64,000 bases of DNA, taken from Sinosporangium album (lineage in GTDB: Bacteria; Actinomycetota; Actinomycetes; Streptosporangiales; Streptosporangiaceae). The stretch spans positions 162,828-226,827 of the forward strand of contig NZ_FNCN01000005.1 of the NCBI RefSeq assembly GCF_900100605.1, read 5' to 3'. Positions 1 to 9,469 of the stretch are shown here, one piece after another; the first letter of the stretch is position 1; each line of letters opens with the position of its first letter. The translations under genes and the position numbers were made by a program. The notes beneath the pieces were generated by a model. The model had not been told where the DNA came from and searched no databases. It worked only from the letters and a program-made list of their open reading frames with translations.

Positions 1-452
1 CGGAGGAACCGGGGCTGGAGACCGCGTTCGATTTCGTGCCCCTCTCTCCGGGTGTCACGCAGATCGGCCCGTTCGAGGTGACCAGCGCGCTGATGAACCA
101 CCCCGTGGAGGCGTACGGCTTCCGCGTGTCCGCCGGCGGGCGGAGCCTGGCGTATTCCGGGGACACCGGAGAGACGCCGGAGCTGGTACGGCTCGCGAAG
201 GACGTCGACCTCCTCCTGTGTGAGGCGTCGTTCCTTGATATGCCGGACCTGCCGCCCGACCTTCACCTGAGCGGACGGCAGGCGGCCGAGACCGCGGCCA
301 AGGCGGGCGCGGGCTCGCTCGTGCTGACGCACCTCGTGCCGTGGTTCGATTCCGGACAGATCTACGAAAGCGCGCTGCGCGCCGGATACACCGGGCCGAT
401 CGAACTCGCCCGCACCGGCGCCGCCTACGACCTGCGGACCTTCACCGCCTGA
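1..452 (+). CDS. MBL-fold metallo-hydrolase, C-terminal part (Rv1339-like)
   Basis: The reading frame is open from base 3 and its start lies before the window, so only about 149 C-terminal residues are seen. They carry late metallo-beta-lactamase motifs: SGDTG, then LLLCEAS, then HLSGRQAAE and VLTHLVPW, where metal-binding Asp and His residues are expected. Order is informative: in actinomycetes a protein of this type sits directly before rph and rdgB, and the mycobacterial relative Rv1339 has been reported as an atypical cyclic-nucleotide phosphodiesterase. The family call rests on motifs plus gene order. cAMP hydrolysis is an inference from that relative. The gene ends in TGA 48 bases before the rph start. 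Confidence 0.85.
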   Translation, partial: EEPGLETAFDFVPLSPGVTQIGPFEVTSALMNHPVEAYGFRVSAGGRSLAYSGDTGETPELVRLAKDVDLLLCEASFLDMPDLPPDLHLSGRQAAETAAKAGAGSLVLTHLVPWFDSGQIYESALRAGYTGPIELARTGAAYDLRTFTA

Positions 453-500
453 GCGGCCCTCGGGCGGCGCATTCTCAGGAAACCCCTTAGGGTGTGCGCT

Positions 501-1217
501 ATGGCACGCATCGACGGACGCACTCACGACGGACTCCGCCCCGTCACCATCACCCGCGGCTGGCTCGCCCACGCGGAGGGCTCGGTCCTCGTCGAGTTCG
601 GCGGCACGAAGGTGCTGTGCGCCGCGACGGTCCAGGACAACGTGCCCCGGTGGCGCAAGGGCAGCGGGCTGGGATGGGTCACCGCCGAATACGCCATGTT
701 GCCCCGGGCCACCAACACCCGGGGCGACCGCGAGTCGGTGCGCGGCCGGATCGGCGGCCGCACGCACGAGATCTCCCGGCTGATCGGTCGGTCGCTGCGC
801 GCCTGCGTCGACTTCAAGGCCCTCGGCGAGAATTCGGTCGTCCTCGACTGCGATGTGCTCCAGGCCGACGGCGGCACCCGCACCGCCGCGATCACCGGCG
901 CCTACGTCGCCCTCGCCGACGCGGTGCGCTGGATGCGCTCGCGCAAGATGTGCCCGGGCGACCCGCTGGTCGACTCGGTGGCGGCCGTCTCGGTCGGCAT
1001 CGTGAACGGCAGCCCGATGCTGGACCTCTGCTACACCGAGGACGTCGCCGCCGACACCGACATGAACGTCGTCATGACCGGCGGCGGCGCCTTCGTCGAG
1101 GTGCAGGGCACGGCCGAGGGCACGCCGTTCGACCGGGCGCTGCTGGACAGGCTCCTCGACCTGGCGGGCGGCGGCTGCGCCGAGCTGACCCGCATCCAGA
1201 AGGACGCCCTCGCATGA
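501..1217 (+). CDS. rph: Ribonuclease PH
   Basis: A 238-residue protein of normal RNase PH length, which trims tRNA 3' ends by phosphorolysis. Family blocks are clear: [13 protein letters not shown] at the N-terminus, [10 protein letters not shown], then [32 protein letters not shown] and the phosphate-site region [20 protein letters not shown]. The ATG at 501 is chosen over the in-frame GTG at 492 because it gives the usual family N-terminus. The stop overlaps the next start (ATGA at 1214-1217), so rph and rdgB are probably translationally coupled. Nothing is missing from the protein. Confidence 0.97.
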   Translation: MARIDGRTHDGLRPVTITRGWLAHAEGSVLVEFGGTKVLCAATVQDNVPRWRKGSGLGWVTAEYAMLPRATNTRGDRESVRGRIGGRTHEISRLIGRSLRACVDFKALGENSVVLDCDVLQADGGTRTAAITGAYVALADAVRWMRSRKMCPGDPLVDSVAAVSVGIVNGSPMLDLCYTEDVAADTDMNVVMTGGGAFVEVQGTAEGTPFDRALLDRLLDLAGGGCAELTRIQKDALA

Positions 1218-1834
1218 CCGGTTCCGGCCTCCGCCTCGTCCTCGCCACCAGGAATCCCGGCAAGCTCCGCGAGCTTCGGCGCATCCTCGCCGAGGTGGGC
1301 CTCGACGTCGAACTGCTCAGCCTCGACGAGTTCCCCGCGATCGGCGACATCCCGGAGACCGGGCTCACGTTCGCGGAGAACTCCCTGATCAAGGCGCATG
1401 CCGTGGCCACCGCCACCGGCCTGCCCGCCGTGGCCGACGACTCCGGCCTCTGCGTCGACGCCCTCAGCGGCATGCCGGGCGTCTTCTCGGCCCGCTGGTC
1501 CGGCGGCCACGGTGACGACAAGGCCAACCTCAACCTGCTGCTCGCCCAGATCGCCGACGTCCCGGACGGCAGGCGGGGCGGCCACTTCGCCTGCGCCGCC
1601 GCCCTGGCCCTCCCCTCGGGCACCGAGCATGTCGTCGAGGGCGCCCTGGCGGGGAGCATCATCCGTGAGCCCCGGGGCACGGGCGGCTTCGGCTACGACC
1701 CGATCTTCGTCCCGGAGGGCGGTGCCCGCACTCTGGCGGAGATCCCGCCCGCGGAGAAAGACGCCATGAGCCACCGCGGCCGGGCCTTCCGCCCGCTCGC
1801 CCTCGTCGTGGCCGACCTGCTCCGCGCCGTCTGA
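1214..1834 (+). CDS. rdgB: Non-canonical purine NTP pyrophosphatase (RdgB/HAM1 family)
   Basis: A 206-residue house-cleaning enzyme that hydrolyses dITP, ITP and XTP to the monophosphates, keeping deaminated purines out of nucleic acids. The N-terminal [14 protein letters not shown] nucleotide-binding motif, the ENSLIKA block, the metal-binding [12 protein letters not shown] motif and the [11 protein letters not shown] plus MSHRGRAF C-terminal motifs are all present and correctly ordered. The start ATG overlaps the rph stop by 4 bp. The upstream MBL gene, rph and rdgB form the conserved actinobacterial run. Confidence 0.96.
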   Translation: MTGSGLRLVLATRNPGKLRELRRILAEVGLDVELLSLDEFPAIGDIPETGLTFAENSLIKAHAVATATGLPAVADDSGLCVDALSGMPGVFSARWSGGHGDDKANLNLLLAQIADVPDGRRGGHFACAAALALPSGTEHVVEGALAGSIIREPRGTGGFGYDPIFVPEGGARTLAEIPPAEKDAMSHRGRAFRPLALVVADLLRAV

Positions 1835-1940
1835 CTCAGCCCGCACCGTGGCGGGGGCCGAGAGATCGGTGAGAGTCTCCTTCGGAGGAGCGCCGCTCGC
1901 CCTACTATCGGCCATCAGGTGATGGCTCAGGGGGTGTGGT

Positions 1941-2726
1941 GTGTTCCACGATCGGGAGCGCTTCGCGGGAAAGGTCCACTTTCGCCGTCCCACAGGTTTC
2001 TACAACCCCGTGGTCACCTCCGACGGTCGCCGGTGGCGTGATTTCGAGCTGTCGGCCGAGGTCGGCCCGGTGCCTGTGGACAGTGGGCCCGTCGACTGGT
2101 TCGACCGGGGCGACCGCCCGCCGCGCCTTCCCGCGTTCCGGCCGTACGGCGTGCCGGGCGGTCTGGCCCGGCCGGATCCGCAGGCCGAGCGCGACCTGGC
2201 GAGAGCCGTACCGGTGGACGGGTCGGGCCGGGTGCGGAGGTTTCCCGATCCGCGCGGGATGTGGATCCGGTTGATCAACGCGGAGGGGGCGACGGAAGAC
2301 CCCTTCCGCGCGACGAACGCGGTCGACTGCGCGCTCGCGGTGGTGTCCACGTGGCACGGCGAGCCCGAGGTGGCGGCGCCGAGGTGGCCGGAGTACGACA
2401 GGGTCGGCCGGCCGCTGCTCACCGGCGAGGCCGGGGGAGTGGCGAGGGCGGAGCGCTGGCTGGGGCACCGGTTCGAATACGTGGGCCATGGCCGTACGGC
2501 CTATGCGGCGGTCGCGCGGCGCCTGCTGGCGGCCGGGCACGGCGCGGCGGGTCTCCTCGTCACGCGGTGGCCGAGTGGGGGCAGCCACGCGTGGAACGCC
2601 GTCAACACGCGCGACGAGGTGGTGTGGATCGACGCCCAGCGGGGGCACATGGCGGTGGAGCCGCCCTACGGGTCGGTCACCGGGGTGTTCTGCGTCGTGG
2701 TGAACCGTGAGGGGGAGCGGCGGTGA
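1941..2726 (+). CDS. Tox-PL (papain-fold, glutamine-deamidase type) toxin-like protein
   Basis: A 261-residue protein starting at GTG 1941 behind a G-rich tract. The C-terminal half resembles the Tox-PL deamidase/protease fold: Cys130 in NAVDCALAV, His216 in GGSHAWNAV and Asp231 in VWIDAQRG are in the order of a Cys-His-Asp triad. The N-terminal half is polar and rich in Pro and Arg, with no signal peptide, membrane span or repeat that would mark a secreted polymorphic toxin. The stop overlaps the next GTG by 4 bp, and that gene looks like a YrhB/Imm35 immunity protein, which supports a toxin-immunity pair. The target and any activity are unknown. A non-toxic deamidase is possible. Confidence 0.7.
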   Translation: MFHDRERFAGKVHFRRPTGFYNPVVTSDGRRWRDFELSAEVGPVPVDSGPVDWFDRGDRPPRLPAFRPYGVPGGLARPDPQAERDLARAVPVDGSGRVRRFPDPRGMWIRLINAEGATEDPFRATNAVDCALAVVSTWHGEPEVAAPRWPEYDRVGRPLLTGEAGGVARAERWLGHRFEYVGHGRTAYAAVARRLLAAGHGAAGLLVTRWPSGGSHAWNAVNTRDEVVWIDAQRGHMAVEPPYGSVTGVFCVVVNREGERR

Positions 2727-2992
2727 ACCTCGACCAGGCGAGGGCGGTGGCCGAGGAGTACTTCAACGGGGTACGGCCGCCCCACGACCCCCTGGAAGTC
2801 AGCATTTACAACTTCAGAGAGGGCTATGTCGTGTGGGCTCGCACGTCCGAGCCGGAGGAGCCCGCCGCCCTGCCCGACACTGCGGGCGGCGGGTGCCTGG
2901 TGATCGACAAGGCCACCGGAGAGATCGCGATCCGGCCACTGCTCGACCCGGTCGTCGTCGCCGAGCAGTGGCCGGGGCGGCACCCCCGCTGA
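2723..2992 (+). CDS. YrhB/Imm35-like putative immunity protein
   Basis: An 89-residue acidic protein beginning at the GTG that overlaps the preceding stop (GTGA, 2723-2726). It shows the pattern of YrhB-domain immunity proteins: an N-terminal helix LDQARAVAEEYFN, a strand ending in GYVVWART, and the hallmark GGGCLVIDKATGEI followed by a Pro-Leu turn. Proteins of this family are often encoded directly after Tox-PL type toxins, exactly as here. Neutralisation of the upstream protein by direct binding is an inference from this arrangement. Confidence 0.7.
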   Translation: MNLDQARAVAEEYFNGVRPPHDPLEVSIYNFREGYVVWARTSEPEEPAALPDTAGGGCLVIDKATGEIAIRPLLDPVVVAEQWPGRHPR

Positions 2993-3068
2993 GCGGCGCG
3001 GGCACGCGTCCGGGTCGACCGGGTCGACCGGGTTGGCCAGGTCGGTCGGGGCGGCCGGGGCGGCCAGG

Positions 3069-5594
3069 TCAGCCGCTCGCCAGCGAGTTCACGATGGACG
3101 CGCGGGCCGCCCTGCGGGCCGGCAGCAGCGAGGCCACCACGCCGGCCAGGCCCGACAGCACGATGAACGCGGCGATGTGGAGTGGCGCGACATCGAACAG
3201 CGGGTCCTCCTGCATGGTCTGCACCGCGGCCCAGCCGAACACCAGGCCGAGCGCCACGCCGACCACGGCACCGATCAGCCCGAGGACGAACGCCTCGATC
3301 GAGAGCATCCGCCGCAGCTGCGGCTTGGTCAGGCCGAGTGCCCGCAGCAGCGCCGACTCGCGGGTGCGCTCGTGGACCGACAGCGACAGCGTGTTGGCGA
3401 TGCCGAGCAGGGAGATGAGGACCGCCAGCCCCAGCAGGCCGGTCAGGATCATCAGAAAAGTGTCGATCGATGCTTTGAACTCGCCTCGGATCTCCGTCGT
3501 GCTCGTGACCGCTACCCGGGGAAGGTCCGCCGCAGCGGCCTCGACGGACTTCCGCGCGGCCTCCAGAGCCACGCCCTCGGCTGCCTTGACGAAGACGCGG
3601 GAGTCCTCGACGGATCCGAAGTAGTCGCGGAAGGACCTGTCGCCGACCACGAGTCCGGAGAACGGCAGCTGCTCCGGGTCGTAGGTGCCGAGCACCGTGA
3701 GCGTCACCGTGCCGCGCAGCCGCGTCTTGATCTTCAGGGTGCCGCCGGCCGCGAGCTTCATCTCCTCGGCCGTGTCGAGCGGAACCACCACCTGGCCCGG
3801 GCCGGGGTCCTCACCCCAGAGGTCCTTGACGATGGCCTTGATCGGGCCCGTATACGTCATCGCGTACAGGGCGGCGTCGCCGTCGCCGTCGGCGGAGACC
3901 GGACGGGGGTAGTCCCGCACCGCCACGACGGCCCCCAGCTCCGGCTTCGTCCGAAGCCTCTCCGCCACCGAGCGCGGGATGGTCGCCTCCGAGCCGCCCC
4001 CTGCCGCCAGCATGTAGTCCACCGGGTACTGGCGATCCAGCCGCGCGTCCGTGGACACCTGGGCCGAGGTGCCGACCACGGAGATCAGCGTCATCAGGGT
4101 GACGCCGACGGTCAGGGCGATCGTCGTGGTGGCGGCACGTTTCGGGTTGCGCGCCGAGTTGTCCACGGCCAGCCTGCCCGGCACGCCGAACAGGCGCGCG
4201 GGAAGCCAGCCCGCCGCGGCGCTGAGCGGTTTCACCAGCACCGGCCCGGAGATCAGCACCGCGAAGAAGACCAGCACGCCTCCTCCGGCCACGGTGAACA
4301 GCGCCGCGTGCCCCGACAGCAGGTTGACACCGACGGCCGTCACGGCCGCCCCGGCGGCGGCGAACAGGCCGGTGAAGACCAGCCGGATCACCCCGGTCCG
4401 GAACGTGCTCTCCTCCACCTGGCTGCGCAGCGCGGCGATCGGCGCGACCCGGGTGGCGGCGCGGGCGGGCAGCACGGCGGCGAGTACGGTGACCACCACG
4501 CCGATGGCCAGGCCCGCGAGGATCGTGCGCGGGGTGAGGGAGACCGTACCGGCGGGCATGGGGGTGCCGAAGGAGTCGATCAGGGTCACCGCGACCGCGC
4601 CCAGGCCCTGGCCCACCAGCAGGCCGAGCGCGGAGGACAGCAGGCCGACGGCGAACGACTCCAGTAGGACCGAGCCGAACACCTGCTTCCGGGTCGAGCC
4701 GATGCAGCGCAGCAGCGCCATCTCCCGGGTGCGCTGGGCGACCAGGATGTTGAACGTGTTGTAGATGACCAAGGCCGCGACCAGCATCGCCACCGCGCCG
4801 AAGAGCAGCAGGCCGAGCGTGATGAATTCGATGTCGGCCCCGTTGCCCTCGGCATTGCGCTCGACGAGCTGCTCTCCGGTGAGGACCTCGGCGCCCTTCC
4901 CGAGGGCCGCGGCGACCGACGCGCGCAGCGTCTCGGGGCTCACCCCCTCGGCGGCGCGCACGTTGATCTCGCGGAACTCCTTCGAGCCGGTCATCGCCTG
5001 GAAGGTGGCGGCGTCGTAACCGACGGCGCCGTCGTACGCCAACTCTTGGTCGACGCCCAGCTTGAACAGACCCACCAGGGCGAACCGGTGCTTCTGGTCG
5101 CGGAGGTCGAGCACCTCGACCGTGTCGCCGACCTTGAAGCCCCGGGTCTTCGCCGTACTCTCGTCGAGCACGGCTTCACCGCGGGCTGCGGGTGCGCGGC
5201 CCTGGGCGATCTCCGTGCGGTTGAGATCGCCCTCGATGATGGGGATGCCCCATGTGGTCACGTGGGATCCGACGACCTTGCCGTCCTTGCCGATCAGCGC
5301 CGTCCTGGCCCGGTCGAGGCCGACCGCCTCGGCGACGCCGTCGACGGCGCGGACCTTCGCGAGGGTGTCTGCGGGCATCGCGGGCGGACCGTCCCCGGTG
5401 CCCTCGCCCGAGGGCAGTACGGCGACGTCCACCTTGTCGGCGGCGGCGGCGAACGACTGGGTGAAGCCCGCTTTGATGGTGTCGGTGAGCACGAACGTGC
5501 CCGCGATGAAACCCACGCCGAGCGTGATCGCGAGCGAGGTGAGCATCAGCCGGAGCTTGTGCGCCCGAAGCCCGGCCAGTGTGGTCTTCAGCAC
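3069..5594 (-). CDS. ABC transporter permease, FtsX/MacB type
   Basis: An 841-residue membrane protein starting at GTG 5594. One N-terminal membrane span ([20 protein letters not shown]) precedes a large extracytoplasmic domain (about residues 45-250), then three spans, a second extracytoplasmic domain (about 505-690) and a terminal three-span FtsX domain ending with the basic motif [11 protein letters not shown]. This duplicated FtsX plan is typical of exporters or of lipoprotein/antibiotic-extrusion mechanotransmitters in actinomycetes. The start lies 1 base after the stop of its ATPase gene, so the two form one unit. The two-component genes just upstream on the same strand may regulate it, which is inferred from position only. 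The substrate is unknown. Confidence 0.93.
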   Translation of the reverse strand: MLKTTLAGLRAHKLRLMLTSLAITLGVGFIAGTFVLTDTIKAGFTQSFAAAADKVDVAVLPSGEGTGDGPPAMPADTLAKVRAVDGVAEAVGLDRARTALIGKDGKVVGSHVTTWGIPIIEGDLNRTEIAQGRAPAARGEAVLDESTAKTRGFKVGDTVEVLDLRDQKHRFALVGLFKLGVDQELAYDGAVGYDAATFQAMTGSKEFREINVRAAEGVSPETLRASVAAALGKGAEVLTGEQLVERNAEGNGADIEFITLGLLLFGAVAMLVAALVIYNTFNILVAQRTREMALLRCIGSTRKQVFGSVLLESFAVGLLSSALGLLVGQGLGAVAVTLIDSFGTPMPAGTVSLTPRTILAGLAIGVVVTVLAAVLPARAATRVAPIAALRSQVEESTFRTGVIRLVFTGLFAAAGAAVTAVGVNLLSGHAALFTVAGGGVLVFFAVLISGPVLVKPLSAAAGWLPARLFGVPGRLAVDNSARNPKRAATTTIALTVGVTLMTLISVVGTSAQVSTDARLDRQYPVDYMLAAGGGSEATIPRSVAERLRTKPELGAVVAVRDYPRPVSADGDGDAALYAMTYTGPIKAIVKDLWGEDPGPGQVVVPLDTAEEMKLAAGGTLKIKTRLRGTVTLTVLGTYDPEQLPFSGLVVGDRSFRDYFGSVEDSRVFVKAAEGVALEAARKSVEAAAADLPRVAVTSTTEIRGEFKASIDTFLMILTGLLGLAVLISLLGIANTLSLSVHERTRESALLRALGLTKPQLRRMLSIEAFVLGLIGAVVGVALGLVFGWAAVQTMQEDPLFDVAPLHIAAFIVLSGLAGVVASLLPARRAARASIVNSLASG

Positions 5595-5595
5595 C

Positions 5596-6348
5596 TCAGC
5601 TCTCCAGCTTCATCAGCGTCTCGTGGATGATCTGCGGCGTCGGCTGGTGGATGTCGCTGACCAGCAGGCCGTCGCGGAGGAACACCACCCGCTCGGCGTA
5701 GGACGCCGCGACCGGGTCGTGCGTCACCATGACGATCGTCTGCTGGAGCTCGCGGACCGAGCTGCGCAGAAATGACAGGACCTCGGCCCCGCTGCGCGAG
5801 TCGAGATTGCCGGTCGGCTCGTCCGCGAAGATCACCTGCGGCCTGCTGATGAGCGCCCGCGCGACGGCCACGCGCTGCTGCTGGCCGCCCGACAGTTCCG
5901 AGGGCTTGTGGCCGAGCCGGTCCTTCAGGCCCACGGTGGCGACCACCCGGTCGAACAGGGCGGGGTCGGCCAGGCGGGCGGCGATGTCCAGGGGAAGCCG
6001 GATGTTCTGCTCGGCGGTCAGTGTCGGAAGCAGGTTGAACGCCTGGAAGATGAACCCGATCCGGTCGCGGCGGAGCATCGTGAGGTCCTTGTCCGACAGC
6101 CCGGTGATCTCGACGTCACCGATCTGGACCGACCCGCCGGTCACCGTGTCGAGCCCGGCCAGGCAGTGCATGAGCGTGGACTTGCCCGACCCCGACGGGC
6201 CCATGATGGCGGTGAACGCGCCGGTCGCGAACGCGACGTCGACACCCCGCAGGGCGTGTACGGCGGCCTCCCCCTGGCCGTACACCTTGGTGACCCCTCG
6301 GGCCACCACAGCCGGCGGGGCCTCGCGGCGGATATCAGTCAGAGTCAC
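5596..6348 (-). CDS. ABC transporter ATP-binding protein (LolD/MacB type)
   Basis: A 250-residue ATPase partner of the downstream FtsX-type permease. Walker A is GPSGSGKST, the Q-loop region is [11 protein letters not shown], the signature is [15 protein letters not shown] and Walker B is [13 protein letters not shown], the extended form typical of the MacB/LolD class. GTG 6348 is chosen as start because GAGGAG stands 6 bases before it. The longer open frame to 6444 has no ribosome site and adds a non-homologous leader. Its own promoter probably lies in the 284-bp gap before it. Confidence 0.94.
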   Translation of the reverse strand: MTLTDIRREAPPAVVARGVTKVYGQGEAAVHALRGVDVAFATGAFTAIMGPSGSGKSTLMHCLAGLDTVTGGSVQIGDVEITGLSDKDLTMLRRDRIGFIFQAFNLLPTLTAEQNIRLPLDIAARLADPALFDRVVATVGLKDRLGHKPSELSGGQQQRVAVARALISRPQVIFADEPTGNLDSRSGAEVLSFLRSSVRELQQTIVMVTHDPVAASYAERVVFLRDGLLVSDIHQPTPQIIHETLMKLES

Positions 6349-6578
6349 GTTCGCTCCTCGGCAGATCACAGCGTCGTACAGACGAATTGCTGGTGTTGAG
6401 CTGCGAGCCGCGGTGGATGCACTGGACTCAAGCAGCGAGAACAACGCTATGGCCGGGGAGAAGGTGAATCATGGGGCGAAAGAACGGACTTGGGACTGTG
6501 ACCTCGGTTAGAGGCACGCGGGGGCGTATGACTGGAGTGACAGTGCCGGATCGGTCTTTCGGCCGACCCGCCCAGGAT

Positions 6579-6628
6579 CCGACCGTCGATCCGACCGTCG
6601 ATCCGGGCCGTCGATCCGGGCCGTCGAT
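6579..6628. repeat. Short tandem repeats between response regulator and ABC genes
   Basis: Two copies of the 12-mer CCGACCGTCGAT (6579-6602) are followed by two copies of the 13-mer CCGGGCCGTCGAT (6603-6628), just downstream of the response-regulator stop codon. The units differ by one inserted base and two changes, so they probably arose by slippage. They separate the regulator stop from the ABC operon promoter region. No function is evident. Confidence 0.8.
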
Positions 6629-6632
6629 CCAC

Positions 6633-7307
6633 CTATCGGTCCGGCGGACGGTCCGACGGGGTGACGAGCCCGGACTCATAGGCATACACCACCACCTGAG
6701 CGCGGTCGCGTAGCGCGAGCTTCGCGAGCACCCGCCCCAAATGAGTCTTGACAGTCCCCTCGGCGAGATCCAGCCGGGTGGCGATCTCCACATTGGACAG
6801 CCCGCGGGCCACGAGCAGCAGCACCTCCCGCTCCCGGCCGGTGAGTCGGCTCGACGCCGCCGACACGGTGGGCGGCCCCGAGGGGAGTTGTGCGGCGAAC
6901 CGGTCGATCAGGCGCCGGGTCGTGCTCGGCGCGACGACCGCGTCGCCGCTGTGCACCGCGCGGATCGCGGTGACCAGGTCGGCGGGCGGCACATCCTTGA
7001 GCAGGAACCCCGACGCACCCGCCTTCAACGCCGCGAACGCGTACTCGTCGAGGTCGAATGTCGTCAGGATCAGCACCCGGGGGCCGTCGGGATCGGAGCA
7101 GATCGCCCGGGTCGCCTCCACGCCGCCCATCCGGGGCATGCGCACATCCATGAGCACCACGTCGACCGGCGTGACTCTCAGCCGCTCCAACGCCGCGAGG
7201 CCGTCGCCGGCCTCCGCGACCACCTCGATGTCCTGCTGCGCGCCCAGCACCATGCGGAAGCCCGCCCGCAGCAGTTCCTGATCGTCGACCAGCATCACCC
7301 TGATCAC
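6633..7307 (-). CDS. NarL/FixJ-family response regulator
   Basis: A 224-residue two-component response regulator. The receiver domain (1-120) has the acidic pair Asp8/Asp9, the phosphoacceptor Asp54 in VVLMDVRMP, and Lys in GFLLKDVPP. The LuxR-type DNA-binding domain (about 152-212) carries LTGREREVLLLVARGLSN and the recognition helix region EGTVKTHLGRVLAKL. Its ATG overlaps the histidine kinase stop by 4 bp, so the two are cotranscribed. The ABC exporter follows on the same strand and is a plausible target. Confidence 0.95.
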   Translation of the reverse strand: MIRVMLVDDQELLRAGFRMVLGAQQDIEVVAEAGDGLAALERLRVTPVDVVLMDVRMPRMGGVEATRAICSDPDGPRVLILTTFDLDEYAFAALKAGASGFLLKDVPPADLVTAIRAVHSGDAVVAPSTTRRLIDRFAAQLPSGPPTVSAASSRLTGREREVLLLVARGLSNVEIATRLDLAEGTVKTHLGRVLAKLALRDRAQVVVYAYESGLVTPSDRPPDR

Positions 7308-8500
7308 GCCGCTCGCGTCCCGCCCATGTCGGCGACGGGCATCTTCGCGACGACCTCATAGCCCCCGCCATCGCGTGGTCCGGCCGTCACACGCCCGCCG
7401 TACATCGCCACTCTCTCCCTCATGCCCACAAGCCCGTGGCCGTCGGCGCCGCGGGGCGCCTGCGCCCCCCGGCCGTCGTCGGTGACCGCGATCAGGATCT
7501 CGCGCGGCCCGTAGTCGAGCAGCACCGTGGCCCCGACCCCAGGCCCACCATGCTTGATGGTATTGGTGAGAGCTTCCTGCAAGATCCGGTATATCGCGAG
7601 TTGCTCCCCTTCGGGGATGTCCTGGCGTGTCCCTGTGATCCGCAGCTCCACCGGCAGCCCCGACGAGCGCACCTGCGCCACCAGCTCGTCGACCTGGTCC
7701 AGCCCCGGCTGCGGCGCGTACTCCTCCGGCCCACCGCCCTCGCGCAACACCCCCACGAGCCGCCGCATCTCCGCCAGCGCCTGCCGTCCCGTCGCCGAGA
7801 TGGTCTGTACGGCACGGCGCGCCTGATCCGGATCGCGGTCGATCGCATAGCCCGCTCCGTCCGCCTGGACGATGATCACACTGACGTTGTGCGCCACCAC
7901 GTCGTGCAACTCCCGGGCGATCCGCGCCCGCTCGGCCGAGGCCGCGAGCTTCGACTGCTGGTCGCGTTCCCGCTCGGCCCGTTCGGCCCGCTCCATCAGG
8001 CTCTCCAGATAGCGCCGCCGCGTGTTGGCGTAGACGCCGGCCAGCCAGACCGCCGCGATGACCGCCGACGCGCTGAGGACCGTGGACCGGTTCAGCCCGC
8101 CCCACCTCAGCAGTGCGAGCACCATGCCGAGCTCCACGACCAACCCGGCCGCCACCGCCCAGCGGATGTTGCACCGCGAGGCCATGCCGTACATGGCGAT
8201 GAGCACCGACAGGTTGGCGGGGATGGCGCCGACGTCCGCCACCCACTGGACGAAGCACAGGAGCGCGATGATGGCGAAGACCGCCCTCGGGTGGCTGCGC
8301 CGCCAGAACAGCGGTACCAGCATCGCCGCCACGAGGGCGAGGTATCCCCACGTCGGCAGAAGCGGCGCGTCCCGGTGCGCCGTGGACGCGGTGGCGTAGA
8401 TCAGAGCGGTAACCACGTAGAACGCCCCGAGGGGGACCGCCCACACGGCGTCCCACCATCCGCTCGATCGCCCCGACCAGGCGTGGAACCTGTCCAACAC
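7304..8500 (-). CDS. NarL-type sensor histidine kinase (HisKA_3)
   Basis: A 398-residue membrane histidine kinase. Several hydrophobic segments in residues 18-158 form the membrane sensor. A coiled coil (about 165-190, rich in ER and AER) leads to the dimerisation box RIARELHDVVAHNVS with phosphoacceptor His199. The ATPase domain has the N-box EALTNTIKHG, then VTDDGRG and a G2-like GLVGMRERV. No extracytoplasmic ligand domain is obvious, so it may sense the membrane, as related NarL-type kinases beside exporters do. The stop overlaps the response-regulator start. Confidence 0.94.
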   Translation of the reverse strand: MLDRFHAWSGRSSGWWDAVWAVPLGAFYVVTALIYATASTAHRDAPLLPTWGYLALVAAMLVPLFWRRSHPRAVFAIIALLCFVQWVADVGAIPANLSVLIAMYGMASRCNIRWAVAAGLVVELGMVLALLRWGGLNRSTVLSASAVIAAVWLAGVYANTRRRYLESLMERAERAERERDQQSKLAASAERARIARELHDVVAHNVSVIIVQADGAGYAIDRDPDQARRAVQTISATGRQALAEMRRLVGVLREGGGPEEYAPQPGLDQVDELVAQVRSSGLPVELRITGTRQDIPEGEQLAIYRILQEALTNTIKHGGPGVGATVLLDYGPREILIAVTDDGRGAQAPRGADGHGLVGMRERVAMYGGRVTAGPRDGGGYEVVAKMPVADMGGTRAA

Positions 8501-8806
8501 ACGACCACAATACGAAGCCTGGGATCGGCGGCGGTCCCCCTGAAGGCTGAACTCGGTCTACGACCCAGGTCGCACATTTTCGCCGCTTACACGGCCCTTA
8601 CGCCCCATCGGGCATTGTTGTCGATAGGAGCCCCTAGGGGGGTCGGTAAAGGGACTGTGATGGCGGATCACAATCACGCGGGTCGCGCGGCTGACAGGCC
8701 GCGCGACCCCGCGGATTTTTCAGCCCCTCCCGAGAACGGACCCTGAGCGGGCCCTGCTGAGAGCGGACCCTCACCACTCTGACATCTGCGACATCATCTG
8801 CGATCT
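8501..8806. other. Gene-free stretch before tRNA
   Basis: About 300 bp between the histidine kinase start and the tRNA 3' end. It should hold the promoter of the kinase operon. Visible structure is limited to the perfect inverted repeat TGTGAT-GGCGG-ATCACA (8656-8672) and the long hairpin at 8677-8713. No convincing coding potential was seen. Confidence 0.6.
8677..8713. terminator. GC-rich hairpin, probable terminator
   Basis: The arms at 8677-8691 and 8698-8713 pair over 15 bp with one bulged base, around the loop TGACAG. On the plus strand the hairpin is followed by GATTTTTC. It lies downstream of the minus-strand tRNA, where it could end that transcript, although the minus-strand 3' side lacks a T-run. 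Confidence 0.55.
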
Positions 8807-8882
8807 TGGTGAGGTCGGTGGGATTCGAACCCACACTGTCAGGTTCCTAAGACCTGTGTCTCTGCCGTTGGACTACGACCCC
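8807..8882 (-). tRNA. tRNA with anticodon UAG (Leu by anticodon), class I fold
   Basis: A full cloverleaf can be drawn on the minus strand. The acceptor stem GGGGTCG pairs with CGACCTC, followed by discriminator A and an encoded CCA. U8-A9 are present, the D-arm is GTCC/AGAC, the anticodon stem is CAGGT/ACCTG with loop CTTAGGA, and the T-arm is GTGGG-TTCGAAT-CCCAC. The loop gives anticodon UAG, which reads the leucine codon CUA. However, the variable loop has only 5 bases (ACAGT), whereas bacterial leucine tRNAs normally carry a long class II variable arm. Amino-acid identity is therefore uncertain. It sits alone, downstream of bcp on the same strand. Confidence 0.88.
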
Positions 8883-8995
8883 GTGCACGAGGGAGCCCGG
8901 TGAGAGGTGGTCGGCCCCGTTCAAGCCCCCGTTGAGCATGGTCATCTTAGGTCGCACTCCGCCCGGGGGCCAAACGGTTTCCTCAGGGAAAGGCG

Positions 8996-9469
8996 TCAGA
9001 GGCCGAGTTTCTTTCTGAGGCCGGCGACGTGGCCTGTGGCTTTGACGTTGTAGAGGGCCTTGTCGATCACTCCGTCGGCGTCGATGACGAAGGTGGAGCG
9101 GATGACCCCGACCACGGTTTTGCCGTAGAGGCTCTTCTCCCCGTAGGCGCCGTAGGCCTTGTGGATCTCAAGATCGGGGTCGGACAGCAGGGGGAAGGTC
9201 AGGGAATCGCGTTCGACGAACTGGAGGAGCTTGGCGGGGGAGTCCTTGGAGACACCGAAGACGACGTAGCCGGCCTCGGTGAGGTCGCCGAGGTTGTCGC
9301 GGAAGTCGCACGCCTGCTTGGTGCATCCGGGGGTCATGGCCGCGGGGTAGAAGTAAAGGATGACCTTCCGGCCGCGGAGCTCCTTCAACGACACCGAGGC
9401 GCCGTCCGCCGCGGGCAGCGTGAAATCCGGTGCGTGGTCGCCGGGGGCGAGCCTGGTCTCAGCGGGCAC
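8996..9469 (-). CDS. bcp: Thioredoxin-dependent thiol peroxidase (Bcp/PrxQ)
   Basis: A 157-residue peroxiredoxin of the BCP/PrxQ class that reduces peroxides with thioredoxin as electron donor. The peroxidatic Cys49 in AAMTPGCTKQAC is followed five residues later by Cys54, the atypical 2-Cys arrangement of PrxQ. APDFTLPAADG and GVSKDSPAK motifs agree. Start GTG 9469 is chosen because GGAGG lies 7 bases before it. The longer open frame to 9529 lacks a ribosome site. Cytoplasmic, with no signal peptide. Confidence 0.95.
   Translation of the reverse strand: MPAETRLAPGDHAPDFTLPAADGASVSLKELRGRKVILYFYPAAMTPGCTKQACDFRDNLGDLTEAGYVVFGVSKDSPAKLLQFVERDSLTFPLLSDPDLEIHKAYGAYGEKSLYGKTVVGVIRSTFVIDADGVIDKALYNVKATGHVAGLRKKLGL

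Noticed and set aside
494..1834. 446-residue plus-strand frame spanning rph and rdgB
   Set aside because: Its first half is an Arg-rich shadow of rph; only the part from 1214 is real (rdgB).
3033..4667. Long plus-strand frame opposite the FtsX-like permease
   Set aside because: His/Arg/Gln-rich antisense shadow without motifs; the minus-strand permease has clear domains and membrane spans.
8656..8672. TGTGAT-GGCGG-ATCACA as a CRP site
   Set aside because: The inverted repeat is perfect, but the half-site spacing (TGTGA-N7-TCACA) is one base longer than the CRP consensus, and it stands next to a terminator-like hairpin.
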